Source: Flavobacterium sp. 11 (lineage in GTDB: Bacteria; Bacteroidota; Bacteroidia; Flavobacteriales; Flavobacteriaceae). Taken from it: a stretch of 64,000 bases of DNA. Of this stretch, positions 42,695-51,951 are shown one piece after another; positions within the stretch are counted from its first letter, which is position 1, and each line of letters opens with the position of its first letter. The translations under genes and the position numbers were made by a program. Under the pieces are notes generated by a model, which ran no database searches, was not told the DNA's origin, and was given only the letters and a program-made list of their open reading frames with translations. The stretch lies in NCBI RefSeq assembly GCF_002754315.1, contig NZ_PEFE01000001.1, positions 2,604,001-2,668,000 on the forward strand. The letters are read 5' to 3'.

Positions 42695-44380
42695 TTAAAA
42701 ACCAACGGCTTTGTTATCACCTCTTTTGTCTGCGCCACCTTCCAATTTTCCATTTGGAAGAATCAAAACCGCATCGACTTCGCCAATGATTTCTTTGTTT
42801 TTTTCATTGATTAAATATCCTTTTTTCTTCAAATTGGTTAATAATTCTTTATCGAAAGAATTCGGTTCAAAAGTAATCTCATCAGGTAACCACTGATGAT
42901 GAAAACGTGGGGCATTTACCGCTTCTTGCATACTCATATCAAATTCATACACATTCAATATCGTTTGTAAAACCGATGTGATAATGGTGGAACCTCCCGG
43001 CGTACCTACAACCATGAACAGTTTGTTGTCTTTTTCAACAATCGTTGGTGTCATGGAACTCAACATTCTTTTTCCAGGAGCAATACTGTTAGCTTCGCTT
43101 CCAGTTAATCCGTATAAGTTTGGAACTCCTGGTTTGGCACTAAAATCGTCCATTTGATTATTCAAAAAGAAACCCAATTCATCGCAATATATTTTAGAAC
43201 CATAATTATCATTTAAAGTAGTCGTTGCCGAAACTGCATTTCCTTTTGAATCAACAATAGAATAATGCGTAGTTTGGTTGCTTTCATATCCTTTGATTGT
43301 TCCATGGGCAATATCCGAGGATTTTGAAGCTGTATCGAATGAAAAATCACTCATTCTTTTTTCTAAATAGGATGGACTTAGTAATTCTTTTATAGGAAGT
43401 TTTACAAAATCTGGATCACCCAAGAAATAATTTCTGTCAGCATATGCTCTTCGTTCAGCTTCTGTAATTACTTGAATCGTTTTCAAGCTGTTGTGTCCCA
43501 TTTGTGAAAGGTTGAAAGGCTCAATCATTTTCATGATTTGATTCAAACAAATTCCGCCACTGCTGGGAGGTGACATCGAAGTGATTTTTAAATTTTTATA
43601 CTGAAAAGTAATTGAAGTTCTCCATTTGGCATTATAACTGTTTAAATCTTCTAATGTTGTATTTCCGCCTTTTTTAGCCAGAAAAGCAACTAACTTTTGA
43701 GCTGTTTCTCCTTTGTAAAATTCATCTCGACCGTTTTGTGCAATTCGTTTTAATGTTGCTGCTAATGCTGTATATTTTATAGTGTCATTCTCTTTATATG
43801 CTTTAGAAAACAAACTGTTCTTACCATTGCTTTTGATAAAGGAAGCTCTGTAATAAGCCAAACTTTCGGCTTGAAATTTAGTGACAACGACACCTCTTTC
43901 GGCCAATGCAATTACAGGTTTCAGAATTTCGCTTATGGGTAAAGAACCGTATTTTTTATGCACTTCAAATATTCCTGCAATGGTACCCGGAATTCCGGAG
44001 GCCAAAGCGGTTTCTCTACTTTTACCTTCTATAACATTTCCTTTTTCATCCAAAAACATATCTTTAGACGCTGCTAAAGGTGCTTTTTCTCTGTAATCGA
44101 TTGCTCCAGTTTCGCCATTGGCTTTTCTGAAAACCATGAAACCGCCACCGCCAATATTTCCTGCCTGTGGATGTGAAACCGCTAATGCTAGTTCTGTGGC
44201 AACCATAGCATCAAAAGCGTTTCCGCCTTTTTTCATGATTTCAACTCCAATTTGAGAAGCTTCTTCACGAGCTGAAACTACCATAGCTTTTGAAGTTACT
44301 AAACCAGTTGGTTCAACAGTTTTTTCATTCGATTTACAACCCAAAACGGCAAAGGCAAGCAGAAAAAGTATTTTTTTCAT
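42695..44380 (-). CDS. Gamma-glutamyltransferase lipoprotein, copy 2
   Basis: 561 aa, the same length as copy 1 and roughly two-thirds identical. Lipobox AVLGC; catalytic threonine in TTHYSIVDSKGNAVSATTTLN; SPPSSGGIC and MVVGTPGGSTIITS retained. Both copies look active. Its ATG overlaps the stop of acpH by four bases (44377-44380), so acpH-ggt-ggt-alkD is one transcription unit. A tandem duplication with functional divergence is likely. Confidence 0.92.
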   Translation of the reverse strand: MKKILFLLAFAVLGCKSNEKTVEPTGLVTSKAMVVSAREEASQIGVEIMKKGGNAFDAMVATELALAVSHPQAGNIGGGGFMVFRKANGETGAIDYREKAPLAASKDMFLDEKGNVIEGKSRETALASGIPGTIAGIFEVHKKYGSLPISEILKPVIALAERGVVVTKFQAESLAYYRASFIKSNGKNSLFSKAYKENDTIKYTALAATLKRIAQNGRDEFYKGETAQKLVAFLAKKGGNTTLEDLNSYNAKWRTSITFQYKNLKITSMSPPSSGGICLNQIMKMIEPFNLSQMGHNSLKTIQVITEAERRAYADRNYFLGDPDFVKLPIKELLSPSYLEKRMSDFSFDTASKSSDIAHGTIKGYESNQTTHYSIVDSKGNAVSATTTLNDNYGSKIYCDELGFFLNNQMDDFSAKPGVPNLYGLTGSEANSIAPGKRMLSSMTPTIVEKDNKLFMVVGTPGGSTIITSVLQTILNVYEFDMSMQEAVNAPRFHHQWLPDEITFEPNSFDKELLTNLKKKGYLINEKNKEIIGEVDAVLILPNGKLEGGADKRGDNKAVGF

Positions 44381-44961
44381 AAAGTGATTATTTTAGTATT
44401 CGAAAATAGGATTAATTCTTGAAAGAAATTGGTGAATTCCTCTTCAAATTCAGGATAAAATTCAGAAAGTTCATTAGTGGCAAATCGCATTTTAGATTCG
44501 TTTTTGGTACGTTGATCCATTTGCGTCAAAATCCGGTTAATTCCTTCAACGGTTTCATAACTCACCAGCCAGTTGTGTTCAATCATGTAAGGCATCATTC
44601 CCTTGGTTCTTTCCGAAAGATTAATATGGTTATCGTGCAGGGATTGATAAAATCGTGCTACAAAATCATCCAGTTTTTCATCAGAATATGTGTTCCAGTT
44701 TTTAGCCAAAAAATGATCATAAAAAACATCCACTATTACACCTGCGTAATGATGGTATTTTTCATGAAGGCGTTTGGTACTTTTTCTAAAAATGGGATGA
44801 GCATCGGTAAAAGTATCAATGGCGCGGTGCAGAATGATTCCTTTTTGAATTTCTAAAGGATAACTTTCAAAATGTTTTCCACGAATTCCATCGGCCATAA
44901 AATTGCCAATTTTGATTAAATCATTGTCACCGGAAAGATAGATGTGTGCTAGAAAATTCAT
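44377..44961 (-). CDS. acpH: Acyl carrier protein phosphodiesterase
   Basis: 194 aa, helical HD-like fold. The family signature begins MNFLAHIYLSGDNDLIKIGNFMADGIRG and continues with ILHRAIDTFTDAHPIFRKS and YAGVIVDVFYDHFLAKNW, matching AcpH, which removes phosphopantetheine from ACP. First gene of the operon; glmM is divergent, 119 bp away. Confidence 0.85.
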   Translation of the reverse strand: MNFLAHIYLSGDNDLIKIGNFMADGIRGKHFESYPLEIQKGIILHRAIDTFTDAHPIFRKSTKRLHEKYHHYAGVIVDVFYDHFLAKNWNTYSDEKLDDFVARFYQSLHDNHINLSERTKGMMPYMIEHNWLVSYETVEGINRILTQMDQRTKNESKMRFATNELSEFYPEFEEEFTNFFQELILFSNTKIITL

Positions 44962-45080
44962 TCGCCTAATTTAGGAATTTAAATGATGAATTTTGAATTC
45001 TAAATGACTTTTATAAACCGTCAATTATTATATTTGTGAGCAATTTAAAATTTATAATTCAAAAATTAAAATAATAATCA

Positions 45081-46469
45081 ATGACTTTAATAAAATCAAT
45101 ATCGGGAATTCGTGGAACAATAGGAGGTAAAGTTGGGGATAACCTGACACCAGTTGATGCAGTTAAATTTGCTTCGGCGTATGGAACTTGGTTGAAAAAA
45201 TATATTGGAAAAGAAAAAATCACTGTTGTTGTAGGTCGTGACGCCCGTATTTCGGGACCAATGATTCACAATTTGGTGGTAAATACTTTAATTGGTTTAG
45301 GAATTGATGTGATTGATTTGGGGCTTTCGACAACGCCAACTGTTGAAGTGGCCGTTCCGTTAGAAAATGCCGAAGGAGGAATTATCCTTACTGCTTCCCA
45401 TAATCCAAAACAATGGAATGCCTTGAAATTATTGAACGAAAAAGGAGAATTCCTGAATGGTGAAGAAGGACTTAAAATTCTTGAAATTGCTGAAGCGGAA
45501 GCTTTCGATTTCTCGGATGTAGATGATTTAGGGGCCATTATGATTAACGATGCTTATATGGATATTCATATTGATGAAGTATTGAATTTGCCTTTGGTAG
45601 ATGTTGATGCAGTAAAAGCAGCTAAATTTAAAGTGGTTGTTGATGGTGTAAACTCTTCAGGAGGAATTATTATCCCAAGATTATTGGAATTAATGGGCGT
45701 TGAAGTAGTAGAATTATATTGTGAACCAAACGGACATTTTCCTCATAATCCAGAACCTTTAAAAGAACATTTGACTGATATTTCAGAATTGGTTGTAAAA
45801 GAAAAAGCACACTTAGGAATCGTTGTGGATCCAGATGTAGATCGTTTGGCTTTCATTTGCGAAGACGGAGAAATGTTTGGAGAAGAATACACTTTGGTGG
45901 CTTGCGCCGATTATGTATTGAGTAAAACGCCAGGAAACACCGTTTCGAATATGTCGTCTTCCCGTGCTTTGCGTGATGTGACTAATATGCATAACGGAAG
46001 CTATGAAGCCAGTGCCGTAGGTGAGGTGAATGTAGTGGAATTAATGAAAAAAAATAATGCTATAATAGGTGGTGAAGGAAACGGCGGAATCATTTATCCT
46101 GAATTGCATTACGGACGTGATAGTTTGGTAGGAGTGGCGTTGTTTTTAACGCATTTAGCCAACAAAAAAATGACAGTTTCTGCTTTGCGTGCTTCATATC
46201 CGGAATATTATATGAGCAAAAACAAAATCGAATTGACACCACAAATTGATGTGGATGCGATTCTTGTTGCCATGACGGAGAAATACAAAAATGAAGATAT
46301 AACCACTATTGACGGTGTGAAAATTGATTTTGCTGAAAATTGGGTTCATCTTAGAAAATCAAATACAGAACCTATTATTCGTATTTATACCGAAGCGGCT
46401 TCACAAGAAAAAGCAGATGCTTTGGCATTACGAATCATTGACGAAATAAAAGCAATTGCCGGAATATAA
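45081..46469 (+). CDS. glmM: Phosphoglucosamine mutase
   Basis: 462 aa alpha-D-phosphohexomutase. The phosphoserine loop TASHNPKQWNALKLL, metal site DPDVDRLAF, substrate loop GEGNGGIIYPELHYGRDS and C-terminal RKSNTEPIIRIYTEA are all present. In Bacteroidota this protein is annotated GlmM (glucosamine-6-P to glucosamine-1-P, cell-wall precursor); phosphomannomutase is the alternative. It begins with SISGIRGTIGG, the usual N-terminal motif. Monocistronic with a strong downstream terminator. Confidence 0.88.
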   Translation: MTLIKSISGIRGTIGGKVGDNLTPVDAVKFASAYGTWLKKYIGKEKITVVVGRDARISGPMIHNLVVNTLIGLGIDVIDLGLSTTPTVEVAVPLENAEGGIILTASHNPKQWNALKLLNEKGEFLNGEEGLKILEIAEAEAFDFSDVDDLGAIMINDAYMDIHIDEVLNLPLVDVDAVKAAKFKVVVDGVNSSGGIIIPRLLELMGVEVVELYCEPNGHFPHNPEPLKEHLTDISELVVKEKAHLGIVVDPDVDRLAFICEDGEMFGEEYTLVACADYVLSKTPGNTVSNMSSSRALRDVTNMHNGSYEASAVGEVNVVELMKKNNAIIGGEGNGGIIYPELHYGRDSLVGVALFLTHLANKKMTVSALRASYPEYYMSKNKIELTPQIDVDAILVAMTEKYKNEDITTIDGVKIDFAENWVHLRKSNTEPIIRIYTEAASQEKADALALRIIDEIKAIAGI

Positions 46470-46491
46470 TTTCGTATTCATATATAAAAAT

Positions 46492-46521
46492 AACCCTTTC
46501 AAATTCTATTTTGAAAGGGTT
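46492..46521. terminator. Bidirectional terminator between glmM and the TonB receptor gene
   Basis: 12-bp perfect stem AACCCTTTCAAA with complement, flanked by A- and T-rich runs on both sides; lies between convergent genes. Confidence 0.85.
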
Positions 46522-46549
46522 TTATTTTTAGAATACAGTAAAATTGAAA

Positions 46550-49084
46550 TTAAAAATTCACTCTAAAACTTACATTTGGCGTTAAGCCCAGCGATTTATT
46601 ATCTACTTGAATAGCATCATTCGAGTCATTTGGATTGACTTTATAATAACGATTGATATCATTATCTTGATTGGTAACGTTAATTACTCCGGCAGTAAAC
46701 GAAGCTTTAATAGATTCAGACAGATTGAAATTATAATTTAAAGAAGCATCCAATCGCATGAAATTATCTAGGTTTTCACTGTTTGGTGAATCATAATTTA
46801 CCATGGTATTATTTCCGTTTTGAACGGTTTCATTCCCATCAATTGGTTTTGTATACGGCTGACCATTTCTCCAAATTCCACCAATCGCTATTTTTAGATT
46901 TTTAAGAATGTCGTAATAAAAACCAAGTGATACAGAATGTCTTATATCTACATTATTAGGAAAAGTAGAAGGCGTAAAAGTATCAAATTCATAGTCATTT
47001 GTACTAAACGTATAACTTACCCAAACGCTGTATTGACGCGCTGTTTTATTGGCTAAAAATTCAAAACCTTTTGCGGTGTAACTTCCATTCGCATTATTAA
47101 ACTGAAAGCTGTTGTAGAAACCCTGATTAGAAGCTGTGATGCCGTCAACTATCTTATAAAATCCTGTAGCTTCAATATTTAGTTTATTTTTATTGAATTC
47201 GACACCAAAAGAACCTTGTTTGCTCGTCGCAATCGGAATGTCTTTATCGTTTACTAAAACCCAACGTCTTTTTTCGACACCTAAAAAATCATCTTCAAAA
47301 TCCACGATTTGCGTAGTGGATTGATTTTTGAATTCTCCTTCTAATTTTAAAGCAAATTGATCTGATAATTTTTGTCGAATGTTTATTCTTGGCTCGACCA
47401 AAAGCTTTTCGAATTTTTGAAAATAATTCAAACGCAATCCAACTCTTAAATACGTATTGTTTTTATTGTATTCCACTTCTGAAAATAAGGCGTGATTCAA
47501 TAAAACATCTTTTTTAGTACTGGAATAAAACGGAGCGCTAACGGTGGTTTGGTTTAACATCCCAGTTTCATTGAATTGGTATCCAAACAAGAAATTTAGG
47601 TTGTCATTTGTTTTGTAATAGGTATTTAATTTCACTCCAGTTTCCTGTACTTCATTAGCTTCTGTCAAGCGCTGATCCGTTTCTACCCTGTAATCTTTAG
47701 CATCAATATTGTATCTGGAAAAGTAAGTAATGAAGTTTGAACTTAATTTTGAATTCCATTGTGCTTTCCAATTTCCGCCGTAACCCATGTTTTTCTGGGA
47801 TAAAGTACTGGTTTTGGATTGGGTTTCGTTTGAATTTGTGAGACGTTCCGAATAATCCAAAGCGTTATTGATACCAATAATATTTACTCTAAATTGATGT
47901 TTTTCATTCAAATCAAAAAGTAATTTAGCAGTATAATCATAAAAGTAGAAATCAGAAGACGTATCGTGCCGGTCGCTATCCGCATTGATTTCAGTGTCTT
48001 GAAAACTACGATCAAAGTATTTTGTGTACGTAGGCGATTTAAACAAATCAGTAATTGAGCGACGTCCTGAAATATGAAGTTCTAATTTTTTAGTTATTGG
48101 AATTTCTAAAAAAGCATCGGCGCTAATGGAGTTAATTCCTGCACCACCAGAAAAGGTATTGGTAACCAAATCTTTCGTGTACATGTTAATCGTACTGGAA
48201 ACGCCATCGCTGTATTCAGCACTTGTTCCGTTTTTACTGACGATAACTTTGTTGGTAAGATTGGGATTGTAAGCAGATATTAGCCCGAAGAAATGACCGG
48301 AATGATACATTTTGATATTGTCCCAAAGCACTAAATTCTGATCATTAGTTCCGCCGCGCACGTTGATATTAGCAATGCTTTCATTAGTACTTTCTACACC
48401 GGGAAGCGCTTGAACAGATTGCAAAATATCGGGTTCGATTAATCCTGGAAGAATACCGAATTTTTTAGTGTTTAAAACGGTGCTTCCATCCAGGTATTTT
48501 TGTAATCCGGGCGTTAAATAAACATTTATCATAACCTGATTCAACTCTTCGTTTTTTGTGGAAAGGACAATTTCTTTGCAATTATTTTGTGCAGAAAACA
48601 ATTCGTTAGCAGAAAACTGTCTGGACTCAAAACCCACATAAGAAACAGTAAGCGTTGCAGTTATTGGAATATTTGTTAAGCTAAATTTACCATTTTCATC
48701 TGTGATTGTACTTCTTCCAATGTTGTTTACCAGTACAGAAGCGCCAACTAAACGAGATTTCTTTTCATCGGATAAAACAATTCCGCAAACCGATATTGTT
48801 TTGTTTAGCACAGAAACGGTAACATATCGATCGTCTAAAGCTTTGAAATTTAAAAGTGTTTTTGAGTTTAGATAATCAATTGTTTCTTGTAATGTAAAAG
48901 CAGCATTCGGTTTGTCAATTTTAATTGTGGCTACATCTTCAACTGCGTACGAAAACTTAATATTAAATTGTTTTTCGAGGGAAATAATAACGGCACTTAA
49001 AGGTGTTTTTTTAGTTGTATTTTGTCCGTAACAAATACTGCCAATACAAAGTAACAGAGAAATCAGCCATTTATTTAACACCAT
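46550..49084 (-). CDS. TonB-dependent receptor with signalling (STN) domain
   Basis: 844 aa. Signal peptide ends near CYGQN. Residues about 27-75 form the STN/secretin-like signalling domain (FNIKFSYAVEDVATIKID). Residues about 95-180 form a carboxypeptidase-D-regulatory-like sandwich, followed by the plug (VQALPGVESTNESIANINVRGGTNDQNLVLWDNI) and a 22-strand barrel ending in VSFRVNF. STN receptors pass uptake signals to FecR. Its start overlaps the fecR stop by 14 bp. Substrate unknown. Confidence 0.92.
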   Translation of the reverse strand: MVLNKWLISLLLCIGSICYGQNTTKKTPLSAVIISLEKQFNIKFSYAVEDVATIKIDKPNAAFTLQETIDYLNSKTLLNFKALDDRYVTVSVLNKTISVCGIVLSDEKKSRLVGASVLVNNIGRSTITDENGKFSLTNIPITATLTVSYVGFESRQFSANELFSAQNNCKEIVLSTKNEELNQVMINVYLTPGLQKYLDGSTVLNTKKFGILPGLIEPDILQSVQALPGVESTNESIANINVRGGTNDQNLVLWDNIKMYHSGHFFGLISAYNPNLTNKVIVSKNGTSAEYSDGVSSTINMYTKDLVTNTFSGGAGINSISADAFLEIPITKKLELHISGRRSITDLFKSPTYTKYFDRSFQDTEINADSDRHDTSSDFYFYDYTAKLLFDLNEKHQFRVNIIGINNALDYSERLTNSNETQSKTSTLSQKNMGYGGNWKAQWNSKLSSNFITYFSRYNIDAKDYRVETDQRLTEANEVQETGVKLNTYYKTNDNLNFLFGYQFNETGMLNQTTVSAPFYSSTKKDVLLNHALFSEVEYNKNNTYLRVGLRLNYFQKFEKLLVEPRINIRQKLSDQFALKLEGEFKNQSTTQIVDFEDDFLGVEKRRWVLVNDKDIPIATSKQGSFGVEFNKNKLNIEATGFYKIVDGITASNQGFYNSFQFNNANGSYTAKGFEFLANKTARQYSVWVSYTFSTNDYEFDTFTPSTFPNNVDIRHSVSLGFYYDILKNLKIAIGGIWRNGQPYTKPIDGNETVQNGNNTMVNYDSPNSENLDNFMRLDASLNYNFNLSESIKASFTAGVINVTNQDNDINRYYKVNPNDSNDAIQVDNKSLGLTPNVSFRVNF

Positions 49085-49985
49085 AGTTGTAAAATATAAT
49101 GGTTTTGCCTTGAATCTTGTAACTTAATTTAAGCGGAATTGTTACTGCTTGAAGTGCTATTTCTTTATCAGTATGTGTAAAACTTCCCGTAAATAGTTTT
49201 GAAGTATCGACACCTTCCACTTTAATTTTTATATCGTATTGACGTTCTAATTCTGCAATAACCTGATCCAAAGGAATCTTATTAAAGCTTGATTCTTGTT
49301 GAATCCACGAAGGATTTTGGACGTTAAAATCTTCAACATTTTCGATAATTCCATTTATAACTCGGAAGGTTTTTCCGGGAGGTAGTTTAATGGTTTCGTT
49401 ATTATATGTTACACTCACTAAACCTTCGTAACAATTTACTTCAAAATAGTTTTTGCGTTCTTTTACGTTAAATTGCGTCCCTAAAACGGTAACAACTCCC
49501 GCAGTTGTGTTTACACTAAAAGTTTGCCCTTTCTGAACTTTGAAAAAAGCTTCTCCTTCTAACGTTAAAGCTCTTTTGTCAGCCCATTTTTTTTCGTTAA
49601 AACTTAATTTTGAAGCAGAGTTTAATATTACTTCAGAATTATCTGGTAACGTTACTGATTTTGTTTGCGCTATTTGGGTTTCAAAAGAGGTAATGTTATT
49701 AAAAAACATGAAATAAGCAGAGGTTAACATAACGGCAAGAACTGCAGCTACTCTGTAAAATGTTTTGAAGTTTAAAGTTCTTACTTTTGTTTTCTTTTTA
49801 GAATGGTTTCGGGCTTTAAAAGCTTCCAAAGCAGCGTGCGCATCTACTTTTGGAGCTTCCAGTTGTGATGCATAATGAGCAATTTTTTCAAGTGTTTGTA
49901 AATCTTCAGATTGTTTTAAATCTTCAATTTCTTGGCTTGAAAGCTCATTATTTAACCATTTTAATATCTCTTTTTCGTTTTTCAT
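49071..49985 (-). CDS. FecR-family anti-sigma factor
   Basis: 304 aa. The N-terminal about 75 residues are cytosolic (EILKWLNNELSSQEIEDL), then one membrane helix (VAAVLAVMLTSAYFMFF). The periplasmic FecR domain follows (LPDNSEVILNSASKLSF, LEGEAFFKV, VTVLGTQFNV), and a C-terminal DUF4974 domain (IPLDQVIAELERQYDIKIKVEG). It should hold the ECF sigma factor until the TonB receptor signals. Its own promoter at 50004-50032 matches the ECF-type pattern. Confidence 0.93.
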   Translation of the reverse strand: MKNEKEILKWLNNELSSQEIEDLKQSEDLQTLEKIAHYASQLEAPKVDAHAALEAFKARNHSKKKTKVRTLNFKTFYRVAAVLAVMLTSAYFMFFNNITSFETQIAQTKSVTLPDNSEVILNSASKLSFNEKKWADKRALTLEGEAFFKVQKGQTFSVNTTAGVVTVLGTQFNVKERKNYFEVNCYEGLVSVTYNNETIKLPPGKTFRVINGIIENVEDFNVQNPSWIQQESSFNKIPLDQVIAELERQYDIKIKVEGVDTSKLFTGSFTHTDKEIALQAVTIPLKLSYKIQGKTIIFYNYGVK

Positions 49986-50003
49986 TTTATATCTCTATGT
50001 TTA

Positions 50004-50032
50004 TAAGACAACTAACTTTTAAATTACCCTAC
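50004..50032 (-). promoter_or_regulatory. ECF sigma target promoter upstream of fecR
   Basis: Minus strand: GTAGGGTAA (50024-50032), 11 nt, GTTGTCTTA (50004-50012), 18 nt to the fecR ATG. Both elements and the spacing are identical to 50730-50758. Confidence 0.78.
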
Positions 50033-50046
50033 AGCTAAATGATTAA

Positions 50047-50562
50047 TTATATATTTTCTATTTGAGCTTTTAAAATTTGGAGTGCTCCAGACATTCTTTT
50101 TTCTACCGTCTTTTGAGAAATATCGAGTAATTCAGCTATTTCCCGATACTTTTTTCCTTCTATTCGATTCAATAAAAAGACTTCCCGTTGCACTTCGCTT
50201 AATGATGCGATTGCTTTGGTGAGTTTTTGTTTGAATTCTTCTTCTTCGAATAAATATTCGGGGCTTTGATTATTCGTATCTAAGTTAGGTGCATCTTTAG
50301 CATACCTCAATACCACTTTTTGATGCTTTATATTATTCAGGAATAAATTATTAATGCTGGTAAACAAATAGGTTTTGACTTTACTAAAGTCAATTTTGGA
50401 ACAATTCTCCCAAATTTTGGTAAACGCATCTTGAACCAAATCTAATGCAGCTTCATCATCACCACATTTGTAATACGCAAAATTATTTGCTGATTGCACG
50501 TGCTTTAAGTAAAAGTCTCTAAAGTGATTTTCTTCGCAAAGGGTACTTTTTTCGTCGCTCAT
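50047..50562 (-). CDS. ECF RNA polymerase sigma factor (FecI-like)
   Basis: 171 aa. Sigma region 2 (YYKCGDDEAALDLVQDAFTKIWEN and VKTYLFTSINNLFLN) and region 4 (LSEVQREVFLLNRIEGKKYREIAELLDISQKTVEKRM) are complete; region 1/3 absent, as in ECF factors. It precedes fecR by 61 bp. The fecR promoter lies in that gap, so sigma and fecR-receptor may be separately transcribed, with a positive loop on fecR. Confidence 0.93.
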   Translation of the reverse strand: MSDEKSTLCEENHFRDFYLKHVQSANNFAYYKCGDDEAALDLVQDAFTKIWENCSKIDFSKVKTYLFTSINNLFLNNIKHQKVVLRYAKDAPNLDTNNQSPEYLFEEEEFKQKLTKAIASLSEVQREVFLLNRIEGKKYREIAELLDISQKTVEKRMSGALQILKAQIENI

Positions 50563-50729
50563 GGAGTGTTAATTCATTTTTTGTAGGTTGTAAATGTAAA
50601 TTATTTTTTCAAAAAGCAGTTGTGTTAATTATAATTGCTTTTTATGAAAAATATTTTAAATTTTAATTTATTGATTTGTAGTATTTTATAAATTAATTTG
50701 TAAAATTTTATATTTTTTTTAAAATTTCC

Positions 50730-50758
50730 GTAGGGTAAAAATAAGCGTAGTTGTCTTA
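50730..50758 (+). promoter_or_regulatory. ECF sigma target promoter upstream of the 50820 lipoprotein
   Basis: GTAGGGTAA (50730-50738), 11 nt, GTTGTCTTA (50750-50758), 61 nt to the ATG at 50820. Same as the fecR promoter. Confidence 0.78.
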
Positions 50759-50819
50759 CTAATAGAAAGGCGCTAAAAACATCGCTTGTAAATATAAAAA
50801 TACATTAAATTTGAAAATT

Positions 50820-51863
50820 ATGAAAAAATTAAAAATTGTTACAGGAATTGCATTGATGGCTATCTTAGGTTTTACATCATGCCAAAGTGAAATTGATGAC
50901 GTACAAGGAGAAAATCCAAATACGAATTCAGCTAATTCAACTACAACAACTAACCTGAAACGTACTTCGATGTACGATGGTTCATTTGACGATTTCTTGG
51001 ATGGTGCATCTTGTTCCTCTATTGTATTGCCAGCTACCGCAAAAGTTAACGGTGTACAGGTTTCTATTCTAAGTCAATTAGACTACCAACAAGTTATTTC
51101 TATTTTTGGACAGCTTAACAATGATCAAGATACTGTTGTATTACAATTTCCTTTAAAAGTTAAATTAAGTAATTATACAGAGGTGACTGTTAATAATCAA
51201 ACGGAGTATAATGCGATTCTTAATGCATGTACATCAGCAGAAGCTTCTAGTCAAGATGCTATTTCTTCAGTAAATATCAGCTTCCCAATTACAATTTTAA
51301 CGTATAATTTAAGTTTACAACAAACAGGAAGTGTTGTCATCACATCCGAACAACAATTATATGCGTATATGTCTAATGTAAGCAGCACGGAATTATTTTC
51401 AGTAAACTATCCAATTTCAGTGACAATTGCGGACGGAACAAAAATGACGATTTCCAGTGACGCTGAATTGCAAGCAGCCATCAGTGCATCTTTAAAAACA
51501 GAAGCAGCGATAGCAGCAGCTGTTCAAAACGGAAAAAAGTTGGAAACTATTTTAGTTAACGGAAAGTTTAAGGTAGATTCCTATATAAATGCAGGAGTAA
51601 ATTCAGCAACGAGTTATAAAGATTTCACGATTGATTTTGCAAATAATTTATCGATAACTGCTGTAAATCTTGTGAATACAACTGTAAATGGAACTTATGC
51701 AGTAAGCTCGGAATTAGATGTTTTTCTAAAACTAAATTTTTCAGGGAATGCTTCATTTACTTTATTGAATAATTCATGGAAAGTAACAAGTTTTACTGCT
51801 TCGACAATCACATTACAAAGCTCTACTAATGCAGCAGTAACATTAGTATTGAAACAAATATAG
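50820..51863 (+). CDS. Secreted lipoprotein, putative sigma/FecR target
   Basis: 347 aa from ATG 50820 (TTG 50811 rejected). Signal peptide with lipobox GFTSC. The mature protein starts with a low-complexity Asn/Thr/Ser linker, then a beta-rich region with a repeated FPLKVKLSNYTEVTV / YPISVTIADGTKMTI-type unit, each followed by NQTEYNAIL- or SDAELQAAI-like helices. No enzyme motif; surface-exposed ligand binding or adhesion is plausible. First gene of the plus-strand cluster driven by the ECF promoter. Confidence 0.75.
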   Translation: MKKLKIVTGIALMAILGFTSCQSEIDDVQGENPNTNSANSTTTTNLKRTSMYDGSFDDFLDGASCSSIVLPATAKVNGVQVSILSQLDYQQVISIFGQLNNDQDTVVLQFPLKVKLSNYTEVTVNNQTEYNAILNACTSAEASSQDAISSVNISFPITILTYNLSLQQTGSVVITSEQQLYAYMSNVSSTELFSVNYPISVTIADGTKMTISSDAELQAAISASLKTEAAIAAAVQNGKKLETILVNGKFKVDSYINAGVNSATSYKDFTIDFANNLSITAVNLVNTTVNGTYAVSSELDVFLKLNFSGNASFTLLNNSWKVTSFTASTITLQSSTNAAVTLVLKQI

Positions 51864-51951
51864 CTGGATTTAAGTTGGTAGTTTAGTAAGAACAGCTGCC
51901 TAAAATAGTGTAGCTGTTCTTATATAAATAAACTTAATAATAAATATAATA

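Noticed and set aside
40995..44380. Tandem gamma-glutamyltransferases as an assembly duplication
   Set aside because: The copies differ throughout in sequence, so they are real paralogs.
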